DNA of 64,000 bases from Anaerolineales bacterium UBA2317 (GTDB lineage: Bacteria > Chloroflexota > Anaerolineae > Anaerolineales > Villigracilaceae): NCBI GenBank assembly GCA_002345215.1, contig DDVH01000052.1:231453-295452 (forward strand), in the 5' to 3' direction. The notes beneath the pieces are model-generated. The model saw only the letters and a list, made by a program, of their open reading frames with translations. It did not search any database and was not told the DNA's origin. Below are positions 40,484-48,545 of the stretch, in pieces. Position numbers and translations under genes: made by a program. How positions within the stretch are numbered: the stretch's first letter is position 1; every line of letters starts with the position of its first letter.

Positions 40484-41203
40484 ATGGCAAATTTTCCGTT
40501 TCAACGTTTGCAAGTAGATTTAGCAAAAATCATCAATAAAACGCCGGCAGGTCAACGCTTGCCTTCTGAGCCAGACCTTGCAAAACAACTCGGCGTATCG
40601 CGGGCTACGTTGCGTGAAGCCATGCGTTCCTTTGAAACGCAAGGTTTATTACGTCGTAAACAAGGTTCTGGTACGTATGTTGTCGGAAAAATCAAAGCAC
40701 TGGATAGCGGCCTTGAAGTACTTGAAAGCATTGATACGCTTGCCAAACGTCAAGGACTTGAAGTGTCACTCAGTGATTTGAACATCGAAAGCATTCAAGC
40801 CGATGAAGAACTTGCTTCTACATTTCGCGTGAAAGAAAATTCAAAACTAACTCGCATTCGTCGCGTTATTCGCACAGAGGGCAGACCGATTGCTTATCTA
40901 GTAGATACATTACCAGACGATATTTTGTCCGCTAAAGATTTACCAGCAGGATTCAACGGCTCAGTGCTTGACCTGTTACTTGGTCGCGGTGACCTGTTAA
41001 CTTCATCTCGGGCAGACGTAAGTGCGATTGGTGCTTCAGCCGATGTTGCTAAACCGCTTGAAATTCAACGTGGCGATGTGTTACTTCACTTCAATTCTCA
41101 ATTGTTTGATGGTCACGGCAAGATGGTGGATATTTCGATGAGTTATTTTATCCCCGGTTATTTTCATTTTCATATTGTGAGAAGAGTAGGGAATAATCAA
41201 TAA
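40484..41203 (+). CDS. GntR/HutC-type transcriptional regulator
   Basis: A 239-residue regulator. Residues 1-75 are the winged helix of GntR proteins (LPSEPDLAKQLGVSRATLREAM, then LRRKQGSGTYV); residues 95-235 are a UTRA ligand-binding domain (TRIRRVIRTEGRPIAYLVDTLP ... MSYFIPGYFHF, read in short blocks). HutC-type members sense small metabolites. Its place between adenine deaminase and the YgeY/YgeW/ArcC genes suggests control of the purine genes, with a purine or breakdown product as ligand. No operator could be identified with confidence. Confidence 0.9.
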   Translation: MANFPFQRLQVDLAKIINKTPAGQRLPSEPDLAKQLGVSRATLREAMRSFETQGLLRRKQGSGTYVVGKIKALDSGLEVLESIDTLAKRQGLEVSLSDLNIESIQADEELASTFRVKENSKLTRIRRVIRTEGRPIAYLVDTLPDDILSAKDLPAGFNGSVLDLLLGRGDLLTSSRADVSAIGASADVAKPLEIQRGDVLLHFNSQLFDGHGKMVDISMSYFIPGYFHFHIVRRVGNNQ

Positions 41204-41207
41204 CCTA

Positions 41208-41226
41208 GCCACAGAGAACGCAGAGA
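41208..41226. repeat. Left half of a split GCCACAGAG palindrome
   Basis: GCCACAGAGAACGCAGAGA matches the left arm of the CACAGAG family. Its right arm (TCTGTGCGCTCTGTGGC) is at 41683-41699, on the far side of the GxxExxY gene. Confidence 0.65.
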
Positions 41227-41281
41227 GAATGAGATTTCTTGAGTGATGACTTTGGTAATTTTTTTAGGAGTTTCTTGACCG

Positions 41282-41662
41282 ATGACGAAGCCTGAAAATG
41301 ATGACCCATTAACTAGAAAAATTATTGCTTGTGCTATTGAAGTCCACAAGCGCCTTGGTCCGGGCTTGCTCGAGAAATTATATAAAGAAGCATTGACAAT
41401 AGAATTGGAACTTAATAACCTAAAAGCAGAAAAGAATGTCCAAATTCCTGTGGAATATAAAGGAAAATCAATTGGTGATTATTATATTGATTTGCTGGTT
41501 GATGATAGAGTGATTTTAGAATTGAAAAGTGTTGAAAGGCATGATCCAATATTTGAAGCACAAATTTTGTCTTATATGAGATTAACTGGCAAGAAAGTTG
41601 GGTTGTTAATTAACTTCAACTCAAAAATGGTCAAAGATGGTATTAAGCGTTTTGTTCTTTAA
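41282..41662 (+). CDS. GxxExxY family protein (PD-(D/E)xK nuclease-like)
   Basis: A 126-residue protein with the name-giving motif GPGLLEKLY (residues about 28-36). The core is a PD-(D/E)xK fold: YYIDLLVDDRVILELKSVE provides the D...ExK set. The family is widespread, of unknown function and often inserted between unrelated genes. Here it interrupts the purine cluster and lies between two separated arms of one palindromic repeat, which suggests that it arrived as a small insert. AGGAG is about 12 nt upstream of the ATG. Confidence 0.87.
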   Translation: MTKPENDDPLTRKIIACAIEVHKRLGPGLLEKLYKEALTIELELNNLKAEKNVQIPVEYKGKSIGDYYIDLLVDDRVILELKSVERHDPIFEAQILSYMRLTGKKVGLLINFNSKMVKDGIKRFVL

Positions 41663-41682
41663 CCTCAAAAAACTCAGAGACC

Positions 41683-41699
41683 TCTGTGCGCTCTGTGGC
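41683..41699. repeat. Right half of a split CTCTGTGGC palindrome
   Basis: TCTGTGCGCTCTGTGGC complements the left half at 41208-41226, with the GxxExxY gene between them. Confidence 0.65.
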
Positions 41700-41718
41700 T
41701 AAACAATAAGGAGTAATT

Positions 41719-42918
41719 ATGGAAGATAAAGTTTTAGAAATTCAAAAACGTGTGCAAGCCGCGCGCGAAGATATGATTCAATTTATGTTAGAGATTTGCG
41801 AAATCCCCAGCATGGATTCAAAAATCGGTCCAGTGGGTGAACGTGTACAAGCCGAAATGAAAAAACTCGGCTTTGACGAAGTCCGCTTTGACAAGATGGG
41901 CAACACCATTGGAAGAATTGGCAATGGAAAGAAAGTCATTGTCTATGATTCACATATTGATACAGTCGGCGTAGGCGACCTTGCCTCGTGGAAATGGGAT
42001 CCCTTCAAAGGCAAAATTGAAGATGGAATTTTGTATGCACGTGGAGCCTGTGATGAAAAAGGTTCTACACCCGGTATGATTTATGGTTTAGCCATGGCAA
42101 GAGACTTAGGTCTATTAGATGGCTGGACTGCTTATTACTTCGGCAATATGGAAGAATGGTGTGACGGTATTGCTCCCAACACATTTGTAGAAGTTGACCC
42201 AAAAATCAAACCAGATTTTGTTGTGATAGGTGAACCGACCAAAATGTTAACTTATCGTGGGCATAAAGGTCGTTTGGAGATGAAGATTACATCCAAAGGA
42301 AAATCTGCACATGCGGCGAGTAATCATTTGGGCGATAATGCGATTTATAAATTATTACCAGTCATTGCAGGCATTCGAGATTTAGAACCCAAACTTGGTG
42401 ACCATGATTTTTTGGGTCATGGAAAAATTACAGTTTCAGATATGCATGTCAAGACTCCATCTATCAATGCAGTGCCTGATGAAGCCGTGATTTATATAGA
42501 TAGAAGAATGACGTTTGGTGAGACGAAAGAAACTGTAAGAAAACAAGTCGAAGATTTAATCCCTGCGGAATATAAAGACACAGTTAAGTTAGAAGAATTA
42601 TTTTATGATGAACCATCATATACAGGATTTGTTTTTCCTGTGGATAAATATTTCCCTGCTTGGGCGTTGGAAGAAAACCATCCCTTAGTGAATGCTTCAC
42701 AAGAAGCACGCAAGTTGATTGGTCTGCCTGATGCGCAAAGCGGCAAGTGGAATTTCTCCACGAATGGAATCTATTGGGCGGGCAAAGCAGGTATTCCATC
42801 CATCGGTTTTGGTCCAGGCGATGAAGAGACGGCACATACTGTCAATGATTCTGTTTCGTTGGAAGATATGGTCAAAGCAACAGAATTCTATGCACTACTT
42901 CCAAGTTTGATTAAATAA
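41719..42918 (+). CDS. ygeY: YgeY-type M20 family metallohydrolase
   Basis: A 399-residue M20 peptidase/deacylase. VYDSHIDTVGVGD holds the first metal His and Asp, YARGACDEKGSTPGM the bridging Asp, NMEEWCDG the catalytic Glu pair and GEPTKM the next metal ligand; ETAHTVNDSV gives the last His. Best fit is YgeY, which occurs with selenium-linked and purine-catabolic genes (YgeW, SsnA, Xdh, hydantoinase). YgeY acts on a ring-opened purine-derived compound in current models, but the exact reaction here is inferred. AAGGAG precedes the ATG. YgeW follows 26 bp later. Confidence 0.88.
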   Translation: MEDKVLEIQKRVQAAREDMIQFMLEICEIPSMDSKIGPVGERVQAEMKKLGFDEVRFDKMGNTIGRIGNGKKVIVYDSHIDTVGVGDLASWKWDPFKGKIEDGILYARGACDEKGSTPGMIYGLAMARDLGLLDGWTAYYFGNMEEWCDGIAPNTFVEVDPKIKPDFVVIGEPTKMLTYRGHKGRLEMKITSKGKSAHAASNHLGDNAIYKLLPVIAGIRDLEPKLGDHDFLGHGKITVSDMHVKTPSINAVPDEAVIYIDRRMTFGETKETVRKQVEDLIPAEYKDTVKLEELFYDEPSYTGFVFPVDKYFPAWALEENHPLVNASQEARKLIGLPDAQSGKWNFSTNGIYWAGKAGIPSIGFGPGDEETAHTVNDSVSLEDMVKATEFYALLPSLIK

Positions 42919-42944
42919 ACAAAATAAATTTAAGGAGATAAATT

Positions 42945-43925
42945 ATGCAAACTAATTTTCGAGGACGTGATTTTATTGGTGATTTAGATTTCACCAAAGA
43001 AGAAGTTGAAACCGTGTTAGATGTGGCTTGGGATTTGAAACGCAAGAGAGCGTTAGGAGAATCACATGCTTTGTTGCGAGATAAAACTTTGGCAATGTTG
43101 TTTTTCTTTACATCCACGCGCACACGCGGTTCATTTGAAGCGGGCATGGCTCAACTCGGCGGACATGCCGCATTCATTGATAGCGAAACGACTCAAATTT
43201 CACATGGTGATACTGCCAAAGAAATCGGTGAAATTTTTGGACGTTATTTTGATGGCATTGCCATTCGTCAATGTGACTGGGATTTTGGCAACAAATATAT
43301 CAATGAGGTTGCTAAAGCCAGTCGCACGCCTATTTTGAATATGCAATGTGATGTATATCATCCCTTTCAATGCTTGGCAGATTTGATGACTATTCAAGAG
43401 AAAAAGGGTCGTGATTTAAAAAAGAAAAAAGTCGTCGTCTCATGGGCGTATGCCGCATCTTATAGCAAACCGATTTCTGTTCCCCAATCTTTGATTTTAC
43501 AAATGACCCGCTTCGGTTGTGACGTCGTCTTGGCTCATCCACCTGAGTTTAAGCTTATGCCCGACATTATGCAACAAGCCAAAGACAATGCTAAAAAATA
43601 TGGCGTTGGTTTTGACGTGACAGATAACATGGACGAAGCCTTCAAAGATGCAGATGTTGTTTATCCAAAATCATGGGGACCGATGATGACAACAACTGGA
43701 AAAGATGAAGGCAAGGCATTGATTGATAAATATAAGTCATGGATTACCGATGAACGCCGCATGAAATTAACCAAAGAAGATTCTATTTATATGCATTGTT
43801 TACCAGCAGATAGAGGGCTCGAAGTCACCGATGGTGTGATTGATGGACCTCATTCCGTTGTCTATGATGAAGCGGAAAATCGTTTACACGCTCAGAAGGC
43901 TGTGATGGCGTTGACTATGTCGTAA
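42945..43925 (+). CDS. ygeW: Knotted carbamoyltransferase YgeW
   Basis: A 326-residue member of the aspartate/ornithine carbamoyltransferase superfamily. FTSTRTRGSFEAGMAQLGG is the carbamoyl-phosphate-binding STRTR loop, and HPFQCLADLMT and MHCLPADRG complete the active site. The QCLADL and ADRG features distinguish YgeW from OTC (HPCQ, HCLP). YgeW is thought to split a carbamoylated intermediate of purine breakdown, giving carbamoyl phosphate, which the adjacent carbamate kinase turns into ATP, CO2 and ammonia. AAGGAG lies 7 nt before the ATG. A hairpin-forming 9-bp array follows. Confidence 0.92.
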   Translation: MQTNFRGRDFIGDLDFTKEEVETVLDVAWDLKRKRALGESHALLRDKTLAMLFFFTSTRTRGSFEAGMAQLGGHAAFIDSETTQISHGDTAKEIGEIFGRYFDGIAIRQCDWDFGNKYINEVAKASRTPILNMQCDVYHPFQCLADLMTIQEKKGRDLKKKKVVVSWAYAASYSKPISVPQSLILQMTRFGCDVVLAHPPEFKLMPDIMQQAKDNAKKYGVGFDVTDNMDEAFKDADVVYPKSWGPMMTTTGKDEGKALIDKYKSWITDERRMKLTKEDSIYMHCLPADRGLEVTDGVIDGPHSVVYDEAENRLHAQKAVMALTMS

Positions 43926-43928
43926 ATA

Positions 43929-44029
43929 GTCTTAAAGGTCTAAAAAGTCGAAATAGTCTAACTGGTCTAAGTAATTGATTGACCAGTTAGACTTGTAAGA
44001 CTAATAAGACCAGTCAGACCAATAAAACC
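43929..44029. repeat. 9-bp repeat array with an inverted centre (large hairpin)
   Basis: Five forward units (GTCTTAAAG, GTCTAAAAA, GTCGAAATA, GTCTAACTG, GTCTAAGTA) are followed by five reverse units (AGTTAGACT to AATAAAACC). GTCTAACTGGTC (43956-43967) and GACCAGTTAGAC (43981-43992) form a perfect 12-bp stem with a 13-nt loop. It lies between ygeW and arcC, where it may modulate read-through. Confidence 0.85.
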
Positions 44030-44039
44030 AGGAGATTAA

Positions 44040-44990
44040 ATGACCAAACTCGCAGTCGTCGCCATTGGCGGCAATGCTTTGATTAAAGATGATAAACACG
44101 TCACAGTCGAAGACCAAGAAGTTGCCCTTCGTGAAACCTCTGTCCATTTAGTAGATATGATTGAAGCAGATTGGAATCTTGCTATCGGGCATGGAAATGG
44201 TCCGCAAGTGGGGTTCATTTTGAGGCGTTCTGAAATCGCCGCAAAAGTGGAAGGTATGCACGAAGTTCCATTAGATGTATGTGGCGCAGATTCACAAGGT
44301 GCGATTGGTTATGAATTACAACAAGCCTTGCGCAATGAATTTTTCAAACGCAAGATAAATAAAAAAGCCGCAACGATTGTGACTCAAATGTTAGTGGATT
44401 CAAAAGACCCTGCCTTTCAAAAACCAAGCAAACCAATTGGTTCATTTATGGATGAAGCCGAAGCAAAACGTCGTGAAAAGGAAATGAAATGGTCGGTGGT
44501 GGAAGATGCAGGTAGAGGCTGGAGAAGAGTCGTCCCATCTCCAATGCCAAAAGAAATTGTAGAATTTGATTCGGTCAAATTGTTATTAGATGCGGGTCAA
44601 GTTGTTGTCACAGTGGGTGGTGGCGGAATTCCTGTTGTTGACCGAGGCGATGGTGAATTGCAAGGTGTTGCGGCAGTGATTGATAAAGATTTTGCATCGT
44701 CATTGCTTGCGCAAACACTCAAAGCCGATATGCTTTTGATTGCAACCGCTGTTGAAAAAGTGGCTATCAATTTTGGAAAACCGAATCAACAATGGCTTGA
44801 TAAAATCACAGTGGCTGATGCAAAAAAATATTTAGAGGAAGGCATTCATTTTGCAAAGGGTTCAATGGCGCCGAAAATTCAAGCCGCAATTTGGTATTTA
44901 GAAAACGGTGGCAAAGAAGCCTTGATTACCAACCCTGAAAATATTGGTCGTGCTTTGAAAAAAGAAACAGGCACTTGGATCGTTCCTTGA
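44040..44990 (+). CDS. arcC: Carbamate kinase
   Basis: A 316-residue amino-acid-kinase fold enzyme. VVAIGGNALI at the N-terminus, GHGNGPQVG, and GRGWRRVVPSPMP are carbamate kinase signatures; VTVGGGGIPVV and FAKGSMAPKIQA complete the active site. It converts carbamoyl phosphate and ADP to ATP and carbamate, giving substrate-level energy from the YgeW reaction. CAGGAG ends 5 nt before the ATG. No arginine deiminase genes are nearby, so a purine rather than arginine source of carbamoyl phosphate is favoured. A GTAGGGGCGAGG hairpin follows directly. Confidence 0.95.
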   Translation: MTKLAVVAIGGNALIKDDKHVTVEDQEVALRETSVHLVDMIEADWNLAIGHGNGPQVGFILRRSEIAAKVEGMHEVPLDVCGADSQGAIGYELQQALRNEFFKRKINKKAATIVTQMLVDSKDPAFQKPSKPIGSFMDEAEAKRREKEMKWSVVEDAGRGWRRVVPSPMPKEIVEFDSVKLLLDAGQVVVTVGGGGIPVVDRGDGELQGVAAVIDKDFASSLLAQTLKADMLLIATAVEKVAINFGKPNQQWLDKITVADAKKYLEEGIHFAKGSMAPKIQAAIWYLENGGKEALITNPENIGRALKKETGTWIVP

Positions 44991-44992
44991 AC

Positions 44993-45038
44993 GTAGGGGC
45001 GAGGCTTGTGCCACGAAGTGGTATCACCTCGCCCCTAC
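44993..45038. terminator. GTAGGGGCGAGG hairpin after arcC
   Basis: 12-bp arms (44993-45004 and 45027-45038) enclose an inner CCAC-GAA-GTGG stem. Same family as 11416-11443 and 48496-48523. It lies just before the ATG at 45048. Confidence 0.72.
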
Positions 45039-45047
45039 AAATAATTT

Positions 45048-47066
45048 ATGAAAAACTTTTTTGAAAAAATAAATCATATAAAACTCACAACCAAAACCAC
45101 GCCGTGGTTTTTACTTTTCATATCCGCACTCGTGTACGGATTATTTTTCTGGCAACGCGGATTTTATTGGGATGAATTCCCATGGATGTGGACGTATTTC
45201 CAACTCGGTTCGGAAATGCTCACAAAAACATTCTCAACCAGTCGTCCGTTTTGGGGCATGATTTATCAAATCACCATACCAATCGTTGGTGCAAATCCAT
45301 GGGCTTGGCAACTGCTTGCAATCATCTTGCGTTGGCTGACCGCATTTTTATTATGGAAAATTTTATGCACGTTATATCCAAAACATGAAAAACAAAATTT
45401 GTGGGCGAGTTTATTTTTCCTCGTTTATCCAGGCATGGGTCAACATTTCATCGCATTCATGTATAGCCATTTTTATATTGTGCTGTCCGCATTTTTGTTT
45501 TCACTTTATCTTTCATTACTTGCAATCAAATCTGAAAAATATCGTATTCCATTATTTATCGCCTCGTACTTTTTTGCATTTGTCAATTTGATAACGATGG
45601 AATATTTTTATTTCCTTGAATTTGCTAGACTGATACTCTTCTATCAATTTTTATCTGGAGATGTAAAAGGACGCCTCATTACTACGGTCAAATTGTTTTT
45701 GCCATACTTCAGCATTTTTCTTGGCGTGACAATTTGGCGCGCGTATTTTTTTGAATTCCAAAACGCAAGTTATGGCTATGTTTTGCTCGATGCAATTCGA
45801 GAGGATTTTTTTGCAGGCATTTTGTTGCTTATCAATAACGTCTTATTAAGTTTCTGGCGGACGGTGTTTCAAGCTTGGCTGAATCCGTTTTATGATATTG
45901 GGTTAACAGGCTTTGGTCCAGTGACCTTAACTTTGATGCTTGTTTTATTAATTATCACAATTGTTTTAGTCGGCGTTTATCTTTTCAAATCCAAAACAGA
46001 TAATTCTTCTTCCGACAATGACTTTGCTCAACGCGCAGGCTGGCTTGGATTAATTTTCTGGGGACTTTCAGGTGGAGCCGTGTGGGTGAGTGGCAATATG
46101 CCGCAATTCAATTTTTCAATGGATAGATTCATGCTTCCATTTATGTTGGGGTCAAGTATTTTGTTAGCCAGCATGATTACATTGATTAAGAATCAACGAA
46201 CACAAATGATTCTGGTTGCATTGCTGGTTGGCTTTGCAGGAAGCAGACATTTTCAACTCGAAGATATTTATCGCAGAGATTGGCATACCCAACAACAATT
46301 ATTCTGGCAAATGACAGAACGAATCCCGAATTTTGAAAAAGGGTCGATTCTGTTAGCGAATGATTTTCCCGTCACTTATTTTTCAGACAATTCATTAACA
46401 GGTCCATTGAATTGGATTTATAGTCCGCCCGGTGATATGAATTTGATGTTGTACTTTGCTTCATTTCGAGTTGGCAAAACGTTACCAAGTGTTGAACCTG
46501 GTCAACCGCATGAGTTGTATTACATTGGTCCAACATTTTATGGGAATACAACCAACATCGTGGCAGTCTATTTTGAACCGCCAAAATGCTTCCGTGTATT
46601 AGACCCGGAAGTGGAAGAAAATAATCGTTTGCTCCCACCAGCGTTAAGAGATGTTGCGAAGTATACAAATCAAAATGTGATTTTGTTTGAGAAAGCCTAT
46701 CAATTACCAAATCAGTTTTATGGAAGCGAACCAGAAAAAGATTGGTGCTATTATTTTTCTCAAGCCGAATTAGCACGCCAGAAAAAAGATTGGGGAGAAG
46801 TTGTGCGAATAGCCGATTTGGCATTTGCATTAGGTGATACACCCAATGACCCTGTCGAAAGATTTGCCTATATCGAAGGGTATTCTCATGTTAACAATTG
46901 GGAAAAGGCGGTAGAATTATCACAAGCATCTTACAGAGTTTCAAAGAATTATGTTGGTCCGATGTTGTGTGCATTGTGGAGCAGAATCGAAAGAGAAACC
47001 GAACGTAGCACGGAGCAGTCAGCAGTTATCAATCAAGTAAGAGGCGAGTTTAATTGTTCACCCTAA
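45048..47066 (+). CDS. Large polytopic membrane protein, GT-C/PMT-like
   Basis: A 672-residue protein with about nine to eleven membrane helices in the first ~380 residues and a soluble C-terminal half. The first loop has GFYWDEFPWMW, placed like the acidic (DE) catalytic loop of GT-C/PMT-type glycosyltransferases; a later FSMDRFMLP loop is also conserved-looking. The end (about 560-660) is helical with a repeat-like pattern (WGEVVRIADLAFALGDT, NNWEKAVELSQASY), resembling TPR units. It might transfer a sugar from a polyprenyl donor to an envelope target, but the family could not be named with certainty. It stands between the arcC hairpin and the BMP gene. Confidence 0.65.
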   Translation: MKNFFEKINHIKLTTKTTPWFLLFISALVYGLFFWQRGFYWDEFPWMWTYFQLGSEMLTKTFSTSRPFWGMIYQITIPIVGANPWAWQLLAIILRWLTAFLLWKILCTLYPKHEKQNLWASLFFLVYPGMGQHFIAFMYSHFYIVLSAFLFSLYLSLLAIKSEKYRIPLFIASYFFAFVNLITMEYFYFLEFARLILFYQFLSGDVKGRLITTVKLFLPYFSIFLGVTIWRAYFFEFQNASYGYVLLDAIREDFFAGILLLINNVLLSFWRTVFQAWLNPFYDIGLTGFGPVTLTLMLVLLIITIVLVGVYLFKSKTDNSSSDNDFAQRAGWLGLIFWGLSGGAVWVSGNMPQFNFSMDRFMLPFMLGSSILLASMITLIKNQRTQMILVALLVGFAGSRHFQLEDIYRRDWHTQQQLFWQMTERIPNFEKGSILLANDFPVTYFSDNSLTGPLNWIYSPPGDMNLMLYFASFRVGKTLPSVEPGQPHELYYIGPTFYGNTTNIVAVYFEPPKCFRVLDPEVEENNRLLPPALRDVAKYTNQNVILFEKAYQLPNQFYGSEPEKDWCYYFSQAELARQKKDWGEVVRIADLAFALGDTPNDPVERFAYIEGYSHVNNWEKAVELSQASYRVSKNYVGPMLCALWSRIERETERSTEQSAVINQVRGEFNCSP

Positions 47067-47178
47067 TGGGTGGTGTGCATTTCTTCTAGTAAAATCGTTT
47101 AGACAACTGAAAGGAGGCATCGGAAAGAGATTGGCTTTCGCAGATTTGTCAAAAAATATTTTCATAAGGAGAAGAAGT

Positions 47179-48480
47179 ATGCGTAAAATTTTTTCACGTT
47201 TTGTAACTGCACTAGCATTAACGATTCTAATTGTGCTATCTGCTTGTGGACCAACAGCGCCTGTTGTTCCTTCTGGTGGCGGTGGTAGCAGTGGTGGTAC
47301 CGACTCAACAGAAGTACCTGAACTTCCAGATGTATCAGTGCCTTCTGGTGGCTCTGGCGGGTCTGGAAGTGGTGAGCCATTTGTGTTTGGTATGCTACTA
47401 GTAGGTCCATACAATGATGGGGGATGGAGTCAAGCTCATTATGAAGCCGGTAAATATGTAGAAGAAAAATATGGCGCCAGCATGGTTTATTTAGATAAAG
47501 TAAACCCTGCAGACCGCCCCGGTACCACGCCAGACCAATTGGCTGAAGAATTGGTTGCTCAAGGTGCGCAATTGGTTATCTTCAATTCTGATGATATGAA
47601 AGATGCTTCGACCACTTTCGCCAAAGCGAATCCTGATGTGTTTGTGATTATGGCTTCTGGTGACCAAGTGTGGGAAGATGGTAAGGTCTATCAACAAATT
47701 CCAAACCTGATGAATATTATGGGGCGTATGGAATATGGAAAAATGTTGGCAGGTTGTGCCGCGGCTGTTTCATCTGAAACTGGCAAAATCGGTTATTTAG
47801 GTCCATTGATTAACGATGAAACTCGTCGCTTAACTGCTTCTGCTTATCTCGGTGCAAAACATTGTTGGGAACAAGCAGGCAATGACCCCGCCGATTTAGA
47901 ATTCAAAGTAACTTGGATTGGTTTCTGGTTTAACATCCCCGGTTTCACGCTTGACCCTGTTCAAGTTTCACAAGATTTTTATACCACTGGTTATGATGTC
48001 GTCATTTCCGGTATTGATAATTCTGTCAACTTGCCAGAAGCACAAAAATTAACTGCTGAAGGTACACCTGTGCTTGCTGTAGCGTATGACTACATCAATG
48101 CTTGTGATGTGGCTCCAGAAGTTTGTTTGGGTGTTCCATATTTCAATTGGGGTCCTGAATATTTGAAAGCCATTCAATCTGCTGCAGAGGGTAGTTGGCA
48201 ATCTCAATTTATTTGGGTTGGACCCGATTGGGCTGATATCAACAACCCAGATACATCTTCTATCGGTTTTGTGAAAGGTAATGCCTTGAGTGCAGAAGGT
48301 GCCACAATTGTGGATGCACTTGCCGCCGACTTGGCTAGTGGATTGAACTTGTGGACAGGTCCTATTAACTTGCAAGATGGAACACCGTATCTTGCCGACG
48401 GGGAAGTTGCTTCTGACCAGCAAGTTTGGTACTTGCCTCAACTGCTCGAAGGCATGGAAGGCTTAAGCGCCGCCGAGTAA
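47179..48480 (+). CDS. BMP/PnrA-type substrate-binding lipoprotein of an ABC importer
   Basis: A 433-residue lipoprotein from ATG 47179, with AAGGAG upstream. Signal ALALTILIVLSAC ends in the lipobox LSAC. A Gly/Ser-rich tether (about 25-75) leads to a periplasmic-binding fold: FVFGMLLVGPYNDGGWSQAHYEAG is the BMP family opening, and MNIMGRMEYGKMLAGCAA and GYLGPLINDETRR follow. The Asp/Asn and aromatic residues resemble PnrA/BmpA, which bind purine nucleosides. With the ATPase and two permeases downstream it makes a full importer. Its place beside purine deaminases supports a nucleoside or nucleobase ligand (inference). Confidence 0.9.
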   Translation: MRKIFSRFVTALALTILIVLSACGPTAPVVPSGGGGSSGGTDSTEVPELPDVSVPSGGSGGSGSGEPFVFGMLLVGPYNDGGWSQAHYEAGKYVEEKYGASMVYLDKVNPADRPGTTPDQLAEELVAQGAQLVIFNSDDMKDASTTFAKANPDVFVIMASGDQVWEDGKVYQQIPNLMNIMGRMEYGKMLAGCAAAVSSETGKIGYLGPLINDETRRLTASAYLGAKHCWEQAGNDPADLEFKVTWIGFWFNIPGFTLDPVQVSQDFYTTGYDVVISGIDNSVNLPEAQKLTAEGTPVLAVAYDYINACDVAPEVCLGVPYFNWGPEYLKAIQSAAEGSWQSQFIWVGPDWADINNPDTSSIGFVKGNALSAEGATIVDALAADLASGLNLWTGPINLQDGTPYLADGEVASDQQVWYLPQLLEGMEGLSAAE

Positions 48481-48495
48481 GATTTGATTTTTGCT

Positions 48496-48523
48496 GTAGG
48501 GGCTAGGCATGCCTAGCCCCTAC
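48496..48523 (+). terminator. Intra-operon hairpin GTAGGGGCTAGGC
   Basis: Perfect 13-bp arms followed by TTTTTTATA, between the binding-protein gene and the ATPase gene. Likely a partial terminator that lowers expression of the membrane components relative to the binding protein. Confidence 0.75.
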
Positions 48524-48545
48524 TTTTTTATAGGAACTACTATCA

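Noticed and set aside
42945..43925. Ornithine carbamoyltransferase (arginine pathway)
   Set aside because: The active-site blocks (HPFQCLADL, HCLPADRG) and neighbours ygeY and arcC match YgeW; no arginine deiminase genes are present.
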